Source of the DNA: Aquipuribacter sp. SD81
GTDB taxonomy: Bacteria > Actinomycetota > Actinomycetes > Actinomycetales > JBBAYJ01
Length of the DNA stretch: 64,000 nucleotides
Reading direction: 5' to 3'
NCBI RefSeq assembly: GCF_037153975.1
Contig: NZ_JBBAYJ010000016.1
Span: 29,725-93,724, forward strand
Shown: positions 23,983 to 32,988 of the stretch, piece after piece
Layout: each line of letters begins with the position of its first letter
Numbering within the stretch: the stretch's first letter is position 1
The notes under the pieces: generated by a model
What the model saw: the letters and a program-made list of their open reading frames with translations, nothing else
Database searches by the model: none
Told to the model about the DNA's origin: nothing
Program-made: the position numbers and the translations under genes

Positions 23983-24702
23983 ATGTCTCAAGACAGCGAC
24001 GGCGTCAATGACGCACTGGACGCCGCGGTACGCATCGCGCTGACGCTGGCCAGCCAGATGGCGGCGAGGCTAGCCCGGGAGCGCGAGCGTGCCGCCCGGG
24101 AGGCCCGCGGTGTTGCTGACGCCGAAGCGCGCGAGATCCAAGCGCGCTCCGCGGCGGAGCGTGCAGCCGCGCGCGCCCAGCTCGCGCCGGTCGAGCGCGA
24201 CGCATGGTGGGAGACCGCCACGAAGAAGCAGGTGGCGCAGGCGCTGCAGACGGCCGTGACCTGGCAGGCCGTCGACGTCCGGGCAGCGGCCGCGGTCGAG
24301 ACGATCTACCGCCGAGTGCAGCTGCGACACGGTGTCAGCACGGACCAATGGCTTCGGCAGCCAGACCGCTCTGTGGCCGGCCCTTCCGCGGCTGCTCAGC
24401 GGACAGCCGCCGCCGATACCAGTGCGCAGCTGGCGGAGGCCAGGCGCACTCCGGCGGACAGCGAGAACAGCGAGGCCGCCGTCGCCATGCGTGACCGGCG
24501 CAGCTTCGACAGCCCCGACCGACGGCGAGAGCGTGCGAATCGCCTGCGAGCACGCGGTCACGATGCGGTGACTGTCGCCGCCGTGCTGTCCGCGGACGTA
24601 TCCCAGGCGCGGCCCGCGATCGAAGCTGCCGTGCCCGCCGCTGCGACCGCGAGCCGCCTCGCCGCGCCCGCGGGGCTGCAGCAGCTGGAGCTTCGGCGGT
24701 AG
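23983..24702 (+). CDS. Unknown protein downstream of relaxase
   Basis: A 239-residue protein starting at ATG 23983 with GGAGG 7 bp upstream. Residues about 15-75 form a charged Ala/Arg/Glu helix likely to be a coiled coil; the C-terminal third contains RANRLRARGHDAVTVAAVLS, a helix-turn-helix-like segment. It is 66 bp behind the relaxase and probably in the same operon; a mobilization accessory role is inferred. Confidence 0.55.
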   Translation: MSQDSDGVNDALDAAVRIALTLASQMAARLARERERAAREARGVADAEAREIQARSAAERAAARAQLAPVERDAWWETATKKQVAQALQTAVTWQAVDVRAAAAVETIYRRVQLRHGVSTDQWLRQPDRSVAGPSAAAQRTAAADTSAQLAEARRTPADSENSEAAVAMRDRRSFDSPDRRRERANRLRARGHDAVTVAAVLSADVSQARPAIEAAVPAAATASRLAAPAGLQQLELRR

Positions 24703-24898
24703 GTGAGCGACGACGAACCAGTTGGGGCACCCGCACGGGACGCCCGTCCGATCGGGTCATGCGGGACGGTGCCGTCCAGGTGCTTGAAGGTCGAGCGGCT
24801 GAACAGCATCTTCCCGTTGATGGGTCGGCTGCTGGGATGAGTGCCGATGAGCCCTTTGGCCGTTGTCGGGCGACGGACGTCGGCGCGACACTTCATCC

Positions 24899-25276
24899 AT
24901 GGGGAGCAAACGTCGCGTCTCGGGACCGACCTTCGCCGAGGTTGTGAGCCAGCTACCCGAGCCTTCCGGTGCCCGTGAGGTGCGGCTGGTCAGGCTCGCG
25001 CAGGAGGAGGCGTTCACGGACGCCGACGGCGTTCGGTGGCAGATGCGCGAGGGCGTGGTCGAGGGCAGGGCGCTGCGCAAGGTGCTGTTCGACGAAGCGG
25101 TGCGCGTTCTCCACGACGATGCGGGAGAGGTCGCCGTCATCGCGCCCGAAGGCAGGGAGCGGTTCTGGGTGACGCTGCAGGAGCGCATGGAGGCATGGCC
25201 GCACGCGACGTTCTACGGCGCTACCTTCCGCAACGACCGACACGAGAGCCTGTTGGTCGTCAACGAAGACTGCTGA
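24899..25276 (+). CDS. Unknown protein
   Basis: A 125-residue protein from ATG 24899 with an alpha/beta pattern (VRLVRLAQEEAFTDADGVRW, VAVIAPEGRERFWVTLQERM). No family recognised and no clear ribosome site. Coding bias is good (GC-rich third positions). Confidence 0.45.
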   Translation: MGSKRRVSGPTFAEVVSQLPEPSGAREVRLVRLAQEEAFTDADGVRWQMREGVVEGRALRKVLFDEAVRVLHDDAGEVAVIAPEGRERFWVTLQERMEAWPHATFYGATFRNDRHESLLVVNEDC

Positions 25277-25456
25277 ACGTCCGCTCGCCGAGCCAGACTG
25301 CCCAGGGCTCAGCCCAGCCGGCGTCGACTTTCGGGTCAGCCGCAGAGGCAGGACGACCCGTTCAGCCGTTGCGCCGATGCTGCGCGGCGGCGAGGGTGTT
25401 CTGCTGGGTTCGGCAGCGGTAATAGCGCTGGTCCAAGCTGAGGGGAGGAGAGACGG

Positions 25457-25849
25457 GTGGCGGTGTCATTTCAGGTGTCCCCTCATCAGGTGGTCGTGGA
25501 CCCCCGTGGGGCTACCTGGCGGGTGTCGATGCTGCGGGGGAACGTCTGGCCGGGCTGGTCATGGACCTACCGGGTGTCGCTGTCGTCGGGGCGCGCGACG
25601 CCGACCATAGAAAACCCCGTGCTGGAGGGCCCGCTTTTCGCCTTGCCGGCGCTGAACGGGCCGCCGGCCTTGTGGCGGTGGCTGATGTATCGGCTTCGTC
25701 GGCGTGAGGATCACCGGGTCGTGGTGCGGAGAGCCGAGCAGGCGAGCATTCGCGGCGCGCGACTTGACGTGTCGTTCTCGACCAAGGCGGAGGCTGCAGC
25801 CGCGGCTGCGTCGATCGCCGCCGGCCTCGAGCGTGATGGCACCTGCTGA
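25457..25849 (+). CDS. Unknown protein, paralogue of the gene at 25921-26316
   Basis: A 130-residue protein from GTG 25457 with GGGAGGAG upstream. Its core (GATWRVSMLRGNVWPGW, then a hydrophobic Leu/Trp helix and REDHRVVVRR) matches the core of the protein encoded on the opposite strand at 25921-26316 (GVLWQVRLVRGNDWRGW, then WLWAVYHLQRR and TDWRVVVRL). A beta-hairpin followed by a membrane-like helix is my reading. Function unknown. Confidence 0.55.
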   Translation: MAVSFQVSPHQVVVDPRGATWRVSMLRGNVWPGWSWTYRVSLSSGRATPTIENPVLEGPLFALPALNGPPALWRWLMYRLRRREDHRVVVRRAEQASIRGARLDVSFSTKAEAAAAAASIAAGLERDGTC

Positions 25850-25920
25850 TCGGTCGCGCCGTCGAGACGTCACCGTCTGAGGATCGCAGACTGGTGATCG
25901 CTATGCGGGAACAGCGCCGT

Positions 25921-26316
25921 TCAGGAGTGCTCTCGGAGCGGAGGACGCCAACGTCCATTTCGGAGGGCCTCCGTGAGTTCCGTCGCTCGTCCGGCGGCTG
26001 CGTCCTTGGTCTCGTGACGCTCTTCGTGGGCGGCTTCTCGGTCAGATTGCGCGTCGCCGAGGCGCACGACGACTCGCCAGTCGGTGCGCCGCTGGAGGTG
26101 GTAGACGGCCCACAGCCACAGTCGGACGGGCACGCTGTAGGCGAGCAGCAGCATGCTCAAGTTGGCGTTGGCCGGGTCCATGGGATTCCTCTTGGTCAGT
26201 ACTCGGCGCTGCCCTGGCCATCCTCGCCAGTCGTTGCCGCGCACCAACCGGACCTGCCAGAGCACCCCGTCAGGGGTGGTCGCTTCACGCGAGGGGTTGG
26301 CCAGGAACGACGCCAT
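25921..26316 (-). CDS. Unknown protein, paralogue of the gene at 25457-25849
   Basis: A 131-residue protein from ATG 26316, 7 bp after the stop of a DivIVA-like fragment gene on the same strand. It has the same W-x-V-x-x-x-R-G-N-x-W-x-G-W core as its paralogue, a hydrophobic segment (MLLLAYSVPVRLWLWAVYHL) and a charged C-terminus. Function unknown. Confidence 0.5.
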   Translation of the reverse strand: MASFLANPSREATTPDGVLWQVRLVRGNDWRGWPGQRRVLTKRNPMDPANANLSMLLLAYSVPVRLWLWAVYHLQRRTDWRVVVRLGDAQSDREAAHEERHETKDAAAGRATELTEALRNGRWRPPLREHS

Positions 26317-26323
26317 GGTTCGA

Positions 26324-26506
26324 TCATCGGCCCTGGCCGGCACCCACGTGAGCTGCTCGACCAGGTTCGCTCCGTCGCTGTTCGCCAGCAGGTCGACTCA
26401 CTGTGGGCCAATGGACCGGTTGACGATCCACTTCGCGCTGGTCGTAGCCCTCATGGAACTTGGTCACCGCGAACCGCTTGGCCCGTACATCCGCCGCTGT
26501 CAACAC
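26324..26506 (-). CDS. Truncated DivIVA-domain protein
   Basis: A 60-codon frame from GTG 26506 with a strong AGGAGG ribosome site. The first 27 residues (LTAADVRAKRFAVTKF, then HEGYDQREVD) are the membrane-binding N-terminus of DivIVA/Wag31-like proteins; the sequence then diverges where the family continues with DFLDQV. It is probably a truncated or rearranged copy; a full DivIVA continues as a long coiled coil, absent here. Confidence 0.5.
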   Translation of the reverse strand: MLTAADVRAKRFAVTKFHEGYDQREVDRQPVHWPTVSRPAGEQRRSEPGRAAHVGAGQGR

Positions 26507-26642
26507 TTCACGCCTCCTGTCGCAGCGAGGCAAGTCCGTCCGCCCCCGCCCATCATCGACGGCCGCCGTGACTCCTTGAGCAACATCGCGTCCTCGGCGG
26601 CTCGAAACTCGCCGTGCCGTGAGCGCGAATTGACGGACAGGT

Positions 26643-27398
26643 TCACAGCCCTGCACGACGCCGTGCGGTCGCCTTCTTCGCCGCGACCCGCGCCAGCACG
26701 GTCTCCACGGTCTCCGGCTCAGGCGCGTTGTGCCGGTCCCATCGCTCGGCCCAGGTCGTGGCGTACCACTCGTCCCGCACGAAAAACAGCAGGCCCGCGC
26801 CCAGACCGACGACCAGGGCGATGCTCCACGGCCAGGTCCACAACTGCCCGGCAGTCTCGATGGGGTGAGGGAAGACGTAGTCGGGTCCCACGTCGGTGCG
26901 CAGCACCCGGATGACGTCACCGACGACGTCCCCCTCACCGAGGGCGCACCTCGCCTCCCAGAACTCGTCCGGGTAGCCCTGGCGGGGCGTCAGCGTCCGG
27001 TAGGTGACGATCTCGGCTGGCTCCTCGTATAGGCCCAGCCGGTCGCAGGTCACTGTGACCGTCTCGGAGATCTCGATGGACACCACCTCGGCGTCCTCGA
27101 CAGGCACGTCCTGGTAGCCGAAGTAGTCCAGGCTCGACATGCCCACCAGGAACAGCCACGCCACCATCCCCCAGAAGGCACCGCGGACCCAGAACAGGTC
27201 AGACGCGTCCGCCACACGCCACCAGGCCCTGCGAAGCGCATCCGGCTCACCGAACACGCCCAGGCGACGCTCCCGACGCTTCGTCTCCAGGAGCGCCCGC
27301 TTCCGAGCGCGGTGCAGCGACCAGCGACCCACGCCACCACCAGGCTCCGACGCAGAGGCGCCGGGCAGCGCGGAGTCGCTGTCGTCCATGGCGCTCAT
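26643..27398 (-). CDS. Unknown two-helix membrane protein
   Basis: A 251-residue protein with an N-terminal cytoplasmic Arg-rich part, a membrane helix at about 72-92 (GAFWGMVAWLFLVGMSSLDY), an external-type domain of about 95 residues with two Cys, a second helix at about 190-210 (WSIALVVGLGAGLLFFVRDE) and a charged tail. The layout resembles DUF3592-like proteins, but I cannot confirm this. ATG 27389 is an alternative start. Confidence 0.55.
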   Translation of the reverse strand: MSAMDDSDSALPGASASEPGGGVGRWSLHRARKRALLETKRRERRLGVFGEPDALRRAWWRVADASDLFWVRGAFWGMVAWLFLVGMSSLDYFGYQDVPVEDAEVVSIEISETVTVTCDRLGLYEEPAEIVTYRTLTPRQGYPDEFWEARCALGEGDVVGDVIRVLRTDVGPDYVFPHPIETAGQLWTWPWSIALVVGLGAGLLFFVRDEWYATTWAERWDRHNAPEPETVETVLARVAAKKATARRRAGL

Positions 27399-27615
27399 GG
27401 TGCCTCCTCAGCGCTCAACGGCACCGCTGTTCAGCGCGAGAACCTCCCGCCGGCAGCCCCTCGGGGGCAGCGACGGCTCCGCCTGCCGCTCACGATCAGG
27501 GTGGCGTGCAGCGCCGACCAGTGGCCCGCAAACGGCCCGTCACCGGACACCGATCGGCTACTGGACACCGAGGCGGGTCGTTGTGCCAGGCGCTGGGGTC
27601 CGGCAGGTTCGAGCC

Positions 27616-28370
27616 GTGGTGAAGCGGGTGGCGGTCCTGCCCGACGTGCACGGAGTGCTTCCGGTGCTCGAGGCGGTGCTGGCCGAACCGGAGGTCGCAA
27701 AGGCAGACCTGGTCGTGGTGACCGGGGACCATGCGTCCGGTCCGCAGCCGGTTGAGGTCCTGGACCGGCTGACCGCCCTGGGAGACCGCCTTGTGCTGGT
27801 CCGCGGCAACGCCGACCGCGAGCTCGTGGCGTTGGCCCGCGGAGAAGCGCTCCACCCGCCGGACGAGGGGTGTCACCGTGGGCGGCCGCGCAGCTCACCG
27901 ACAAGCACGTCGCTCTGCTGGCGGCGCTACCGCACCCGGTCACCATCGAGGTGGACGGGCTCGGTCCGGTTCTGTTCTGCCACGGCACGCCGCGGGACGA
28001 CGAGGAGGTCGTGCTCGTCGACAGCGGGCTGCAGCGCTGGGCGGAGGTCTTGGCCGACCTCCCGGCGGAGGTGAGGACCGTGGTGTGCGGACACACCCAC
28101 ATGCCGTTCGTGCGCCTGGTCGACCGTCGAATGGTGGTCAATCCGGGCAGCATCCACATGCCATACGGGCGTGCCGGTGGCGCGTGGGCGCTGCTGCACG
28201 ACGGGGCCGTCACGCTGCAGCACACGCCCGTCGACGTCAACGCCGCGGTGGCCCGCGTCGTCCGGGAGTCGCGCTACCCCGACCGGCAGGAGTGGGCCGA
28301 CTACTTCCTGCGCGCAGCAGCCAGCGACACCGACGCCCTGGCCGCCTTCGGACCCCGCGACGGCCGCTGA
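27616..28370 (+). pseudogene. Metallophosphoesterase, frameshifted
   Basis: Two frames together encode a calcineurin-like phosphoesterase: the first (from GTG 27616) has DVHGVLP, TGDHASGP and RGNADRE; the second (to 28370) has FCHGTPRDD, CGHTHMP and NPGS. All metal-binding motifs are present, but the frame changes at about 27868-27872, where GAGGGGTGTCA would read through with one more G. Either a recent inactivating deletion in a G-run or a sequencing error. Confidence 0.75.
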
Positions 28371-28455
28371 CCTTTGACGGAGCGCCCTCGATGCGTGTCC
28401 GGTGACCGATCGACAACCGGACGCCGGGGCGGCTGTGCCGCCAACTCCCCGCCGC

Positions 28456-28710
28456 CTACCGTCTCCTTCTGAGCCACTTATGGCGCTCGGGACGGCAGGT
28501 GTCCGTCTCAGGTGCCAAGTGCTGCGTGCCGAACTCAAGAGCAAGTGCCTTCGTCTGGCCGTCGTCGAAGTCGATCCAGACCGTGGGGATGTCCTTGTAG
28601 TGGCCGACGTGACCGATCGCCCCTGGGCCGAAGGTGGCGTGCACGACCCTCGCACCTGTCACCATCCAAGGCGGCGGCTCTATCGACAGGTCTGGCTCCC
28701 ACTTAGGCAC
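28456..28710 (-). CDS. Small SH3-like/UvrD-tail-type protein
   Basis: An 84-residue protein. Residues 18-65 (GARVVHATFGPGAIGHVGHY, then VWIDFDDGQ) resemble the small beta-barrel at the end of UvrD helicases (DUF3553) or CarD-like Tudor domains, which bind RNA polymerase or protein partners. Here it stands alone. It overlaps nothing else believable on the other strand. Confidence 0.5.
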   Translation of the reverse strand: MPKWEPDLSIEPPPWMVTGARVVHATFGPGAIGHVGHYKDIPTVWIDFDDGQTKALALEFGTQHLAPETDTCRPERHKWLRRRR

Positions 28711-28828
28711 AGCAGAAGTATCTCCAGTGCGGGATCCCTCTGCTCGCGTCCCGCGAACGATCGGCTACTGGGGCCGTCCTGGCGCGATCGGTGGACCACT
28801 AGTCCGTCGACAACGGAACATCGGGTTC

Positions 28829-29278
28829 GTGAGCAAGACCCGTGACGCCGTCCTGATGCAACGGGTGCGTCCCCCCGAGGTCCTGTGGTTCGCGTTCGCT
28901 GTGCTCGTCTTCGTCGGCCTAGGAACGACCCTGGGCGCGGTCGTCTACCTCACGATCGTCACGCTCGCGCTCGTCGCGGGTGACGCCTCGCTGCAATGGG
29001 AGGCTTTCCCCTTCGGCATCAGCTTGCTCGCTCTGGGCATCGGGGCGCTGCTGGGTGCGCGAGCCCTGTGGCGCCAGCGCAGACGAGCTCGAATGGTTGC
29101 CCTCGTCGTGCTGCCTCTGATCATCGCGGTAGGAGCCGTGGGCCGCCTTGTCGTGAACGACGACGGGGGCCTACAACTGAACCTCTTCGTCGCGTTGTCC
29201 CTCCTCTTCCCGCTGTTGGCGTGGGCGATCTTCTTCCTCCCCTCGGTTCGCAGCTACTACGAGCGTCTTCTCGGGTAG
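28829..29278 (+). CDS. Unknown four-helix membrane protein
   Basis: A 149-residue protein from GTG 28829. Four hydrophobic segments are evident (about 17-42, 50-72, 80-97 and 110-135), separated by short basic loops. No family recognised. It is a single gene in the ICE cargo, convergent with the lipoprotein gene. Confidence 0.5.
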   Translation: MSKTRDAVLMQRVRPPEVLWFAFAVLVFVGLGTTLGAVVYLTIVTLALVAGDASLQWEAFPFGISLLALGIGALLGARALWRQRRRARMVALVVLPLIIAVGAVGRLVVNDDGGLQLNLFVALSLLFPLLAWAIFFLPSVRSYYERLLG

Positions 29279-29317
29279 CCGGCATCCAACTGGGATCGGC
29301 TCTTGGGACGGGGTCGC

Positions 29318-29887
29318 TCACGTGTCGTACTCGAGGCCGTCCCACGGTTCGTAGTAGGCGATGAAGTTGCCCGGCTCGATGTTGATGAAGTACTCGCCGC
29401 CGTTGTACTGCCCGATCCGCCAGCCGAAGTCGACGCCGTCCACCTGCTCGATGAAGGGCTCGACCTCGATCTCCTCGAGGACGTAGTCGCCGAGCTCAGC
29501 CAGCCGAGCCTGCACAAGCGCATCGGCACCGGCGGGGCCGGCCTGCCCCGGCGGCAGCGCGTCCGGACGCGGCACTGGATCGACACGGACCTCGTCGAAG
29601 GTTCCGTCTGGGTGCCAGAGGAACAGGCCGACATAGGAGTCCCTGGCAAACAGCTCCTGGCTGAGGAAGAACTTGCGGCCATCCTCCGCGGTCCCCGCGA
29701 AGGGCACGTGGTAATCGTCCGGGGCGATGGTGAAGCGCTCGGGTTTCTCTGCTGCTGTCACGGCAACCTCTTCTTCGTCGGCTGACGATGCCCCGCAGGC
29801 CGTGACAGGCACGAGCAGCATCGCTGTTGCGGCCAGCAGAAAGGGCTGCGCCCCCTGACGACCCCCCGGGCGACGTGAGCACCGCAC
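29318..29887 (-). CDS. Lipoprotein of unknown function
   Basis: A 189-residue protein with an Arg-rich start, a hydrophobic stretch and the lipobox LVPVTAC (Cys about 31), so it should be a lipoprotein on the outer face of the membrane. The mature part is acidic, alternating strands and helices (GLFLWHPDGTFDEV). No family recognised. Confidence 0.65.
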   Translation of the reverse strand: MRCSRRPGGRQGAQPFLLAATAMLLVPVTACGASSADEEEVAVTAAEKPERFTIAPDDYHVPFAGTAEDGRKFFLSQELFARDSYVGLFLWHPDGTFDEVRVDPVPRPDALPPGQAGPAGADALVQARLAELGDYVLEEIEVEPFIEQVDGVDFGWRIGQYNGGEYFINIEPGNFIAYYEPWDGLEYDT

Positions 29888-30066
29888 GGGGTGAGGCTAA
29901 ATCCGATCTGCGGGCCTCGTCGGTGAGATCGCCGACGTCAGCTGCTTGGACGCAGAACCCGCCCGGCCCCGATCGTCAGCAACGGATCCCCTGCTGACGA
30001 TGCTCTTCGAGCACCCGCCGGCAGGGGCCCGCCTCATGAGCCGGCGTCGCGACTAGCGTCGACCAG

Positions 30067-30723
30067 ATGCAGCAGCCCGCCGATCTCGACGAAGTGCGCG
30101 CCTCCTACGACCGGGTGGCTGACGCCTACGTCGATCTCGCGGTGGGACGCCTGGAGGACGAGCCTTGGCTGCGGGCGGCCCTGGACGCCTTCGCCGAAGA
30201 CGTCGCCGGGCTGGGTCCCGTCCTGGACGTCGGCTGCGGGCCAGGGCATGTCACCGCCCACCTGTCCGCACGGGGACTCGACGCGCGTGGGGTCGACCTG
30301 TCGCCCCGGATGGTCGAGCACGCCAGGCGCCGATACCCGGCTCTGCGGTTCGACGTGGCCAGCGCCACCGACCTCGACCTGGCGCCGAGATCACTGGGGG
30401 GCGTGCTCGGGTGGTGGTCGCTGTTCAACCTGCCCCGCGAGGTGCTGCCCGAGGTCCTCGTCGACTTCGCCCAGGCCCTGGTGCCCGGAGGCCAGGTGCT
30501 GATGGGGACACACGTCGGAGATCACGACGTCCCTCGTCGGCAGGCCTACGGCGGTGTGCCGGTGACGTGGACGACACACCGCTGGCTGCCCGAGCAGCTG
30601 GTCGACATGCTCACTGGCGCAGGACTCGAAGCGGTCGCGGAGGTGCGATTCCCCGCCTCCGGTGACCAGCCACCTCAGGTCGTTCTGGCCGCCCGACGCC
30701 CGCGACCGCCCTTGCCCGGTTGA
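30067..30723 (+). CDS. Class I SAM-dependent methyltransferase
   Basis: A 218-residue protein with the Rossmann SAM-binding motif VLDVGCGPGHVTAHL near residues 55-69, the acidic ARGVDLSP end of strand 2, and the small-molecule methyltransferase layout (DUF-type Methyltransf_11/25). The substrate is unknown. Convergent with the DUF4913 gene, 31 bp away. Confidence 0.82.
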   Translation: MQQPADLDEVRASYDRVADAYVDLAVGRLEDEPWLRAALDAFAEDVAGLGPVLDVGCGPGHVTAHLSARGLDARGVDLSPRMVEHARRRYPALRFDVASATDLDLAPRSLGGVLGWWSLFNLPREVLPEVLVDFAQALVPGGQVLMGTHVGDHDVPRRQAYGGVPVTWTTHRWLPEQLVDMLTGAGLEAVAEVRFPASGDQPPQVVLAARRPRPPLPG

Positions 30724-30754
30724 CGATCCGAGTGCGGACGAGCTGCAGCTTCGA

Positions 30755-31213
30755 TCAATCGAAGAGGCCGACCGGAGCCGCCGAGACGGGCAACGGGGCT
30801 GACCGAGGCTGGTGGCCACGCTCGGTACCGCACCCCTTGAACGGGCCGTCCGGGGCCAGGAGGGCCGCCATGTGAGGGTCCGCGTGGTCGCGCCACCAGA
30901 CGCTCATGCCGGTGGCTGGCTCCAGTCGCAGGTGCTCCCAGGCGCGCCAGAGCGCCTCCAGCCGGTTGATCGCCTCGGCGTGGCGCCACCACTGGAGGCA
31001 CCACACCCGCTGCGTCCCTTCCAGGGACCGGCAGTAGGTCGGGGCGAGGTACTCGAGAACGAACACCTCGACGTTGGGGAAGTAGAGCTGCGGTTCTTGG
31101 CTGTCGAGGCCCGCCGGGTCGCTGCCCTCAGGTGCATCGTCGTCCCATTCGTCACGCGGCAGGTCGAACATGTCGGTAGCGCTGACGTCAGGACGTTCCG
31201 GAGCGCCCGACAT
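30755..31213 (-). CDS. DUF4913 family protein, T4SS operon tail
   Basis: A 152-residue protein from ATG 31213, overlapping the VirD4 stop by 1 bp (TGATG). The signature YRSLEGTQRVWCLQWWRHAE-like segment (here APTYCRSLEGTQRVWC) and MSVWWRDHADPHM mark DUF4913, a family found almost only in actinobacterial conjugative elements, next to the coupling protein. Its function is unknown. A 7-bp palindrome (30749-30764) overlaps its stop and might terminate transcription. Confidence 0.82.
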   Translation of the reverse strand: MSGAPERPDVSATDMFDLPRDEWDDDAPEGSDPAGLDSQEPQLYFPNVEVFVLEYLAPTYCRSLEGTQRVWCLQWWRHAEAINRLEALWRAWEHLRLEPATGMSVWWRDHADPHMAALLAPDGPFKGCGTERGHQPRSAPLPVSAAPVGLFD

Positions 31214-32988
31214 CAGCTCGTCGCTTCCATGCGCACACGGGCGCTCGGGTCGTGAGCAGCGATCGACGCTCGGACCGCCGGCGCGTGCGGTCCTGTCATC
31301 CACGGCGCGGTCCTGATGAGCGTCGGAGCCACGCCGGAGGCGAAGAGCAGCGCGCGCCCTCGGGGCAGCGAGCCGAGGTCGGCAACGTCGAGCACCCGCT
31401 CGCGGCGCACGGAGCGGCTGGTGGAGCGGCCGCCCCTGCCATGCGAGGTCGAGACCGACCGCACGTCGTACTCACCGATGAGCTGCGACAGCTCGGACAG
31501 GAACTCGACCTCACTGACGCCGCCGCCGTACACCTTGACGTTGGCCGCGGACCAGAGTTTGCGCATGCCGTCGCGGCCCCACACCTCGACTCCTTGAGAC
31601 CAGGACTGCAGGACCGTCATCATCACGATGCCGCGGGACCCGTAGTGGCTGTAGAGGTTGGGCAGCTCGCGCCAGCGGCACACGTTGGCCGCCTCGTCGA
31701 GCACCGCGACCAGCGGCACCGGCAGACGGCCGGCGGCGGATCGGATCGCCAGCTGTTCGGCGGCCTCGGTCACGGCGACGGTGAGGGCGGCGACGAGCGG
31801 GCCCGCGGAGCCGCGCCCTTCCCTGGACAGGGAGTACAGGGTGCCGGTGGTCCGGACGAATTCCTCCGTCGAGAACTGACGCCGCGCCCGGCCGTTCGGC
31901 ACGCCGCCGAGGACCGGTGTGGCTACACCGGCGCCAACAGGACCATCGGTGACCCAGGCCATCGCCTGGCGGTTCGTCATGAACGACGCCTGCTGCTGGG
32001 CGGTGCCGTAGACACCCGCCCGCTGCTTGTCGGGAGCGTTCACGACCCCGGACACCGCCGAGGCCGGCAATGGGTAGCCCGCCTCGCGCAGTAGGGCAAC
32101 CGGCTCGTCGTCAGTGGGGTCGGTGAGCCACAGGTAGACCTGCGTGAGTGGCCGGCGGGCGACGGCGGCCGCGAGAAGTAAGCCGGCCATGAGCTCGCGG
32201 GCGGCGGCGTCGAAGTACGCGTCGGAGCGAGCGCCAGGCTCCCGGGCTGCGGTGGCGAAAAGGTCCGCGAGGATCGCGGCCTTTACCTCGTCGGTGACGT
32301 ACGTCAGCGGGTTCCACCACCAGCTCGGCTCCTCCCCGGCGACGCCTTGCGGGTCGAAGACCCACACCGGCCCGAGTGCTGCTCGCGGGTCGCGGGTGGC
32401 GTCAACGAGGTCCCGCTTGTTCGAGGTCGCCAATACGGCTCCGGGAGCGGCGAGGACGGCGGGGATCGCGCGAGCAGTCGTCTTGCCGGTCCGCGGACCC
32501 CAGATGTCGACGGCGTTGTCCTCCCACGAGGAGAACAGCTCCTGCCCGGTCAGCGACCGGCCCAGCGGCAGCCCGGGTGAGCCCTCGACGCCGAGCCGGA
32601 CCGCGGTCGCTGTCGACCCCCGACGACTCACGGGACGCAGCGCCGAGCCGCGCGTCAGGTGCGGAGCGGCTCGGTCGACGGCTACACCGCTGGCGCCGCG
32701 CCGCCACCACAACATGGCGACGAGCGTGCCCACCGCCGCAAGGCTGGCCGCCAGACCGCAGGCGATGCAAGTCGCCGACGACGTCCAGGGCAGGCTTCCG
32801 TCCAGTACGCCGATGACGACGGAGAAGGGGTTGCGAGGCAGCTCGACCCCGGTGCCGTCGAGGCGGTGCCCGACGTGCGCGGCTCCGGCCACGACACCCG
32901 TCACGAAGGCAGCGCCGACTACGCCGACCCACAGCAGGGCCGTCTCGCCGGCGACGGCGGTCGACGGCCGCTTCGTCGTCGCGCTCAT
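31213..32988 (-). CDS. VirD4/TraG-type coupling protein
   Basis: A 591-residue type IV coupling ATPase. Two N-terminal membrane helices (about 17-40 and 70-95), Walker A GPRTGKT (164-170) and Walker B VAVLDEAAN (near 420) are visible, with the VLQSWSQGVEVWG segment after it. It links the relaxosome to the secretion channel. ATGA overlap with VirB4 upstream. Confidence 0.88.
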   Translation of the reverse strand: MSATTKRPSTAVAGETALLWVGVVGAAFVTGVVAGAAHVGHRLDGTGVELPRNPFSVVIGVLDGSLPWTSSATCIACGLAASLAAVGTLVAMLWWRRGASGVAVDRAAPHLTRGSALRPVSRRGSTATAVRLGVEGSPGLPLGRSLTGQELFSSWEDNAVDIWGPRTGKTTARAIPAVLAAPGAVLATSNKRDLVDATRDPRAALGPVWVFDPQGVAGEEPSWWWNPLTYVTDEVKAAILADLFATAAREPGARSDAYFDAAARELMAGLLLAAAVARRPLTQVYLWLTDPTDDEPVALLREAGYPLPASAVSGVVNAPDKQRAGVYGTAQQQASFMTNRQAMAWVTDGPVGAGVATPVLGGVPNGRARRQFSTEEFVRTTGTLYSLSREGRGSAGPLVAALTVAVTEAAEQLAIRSAAGRLPVPLVAVLDEAANVCRWRELPNLYSHYGSRGIVMMTVLQSWSQGVEVWGRDGMRKLWSAANVKVYGGGVSEVEFLSELSQLIGEYDVRSVSTSHGRGGRSTSRSVRRERVLDVADLGSLPRGRALLFASGVAPTLIRTAPWMTGPHAPAVRASIAAHDPSARVRMEATS

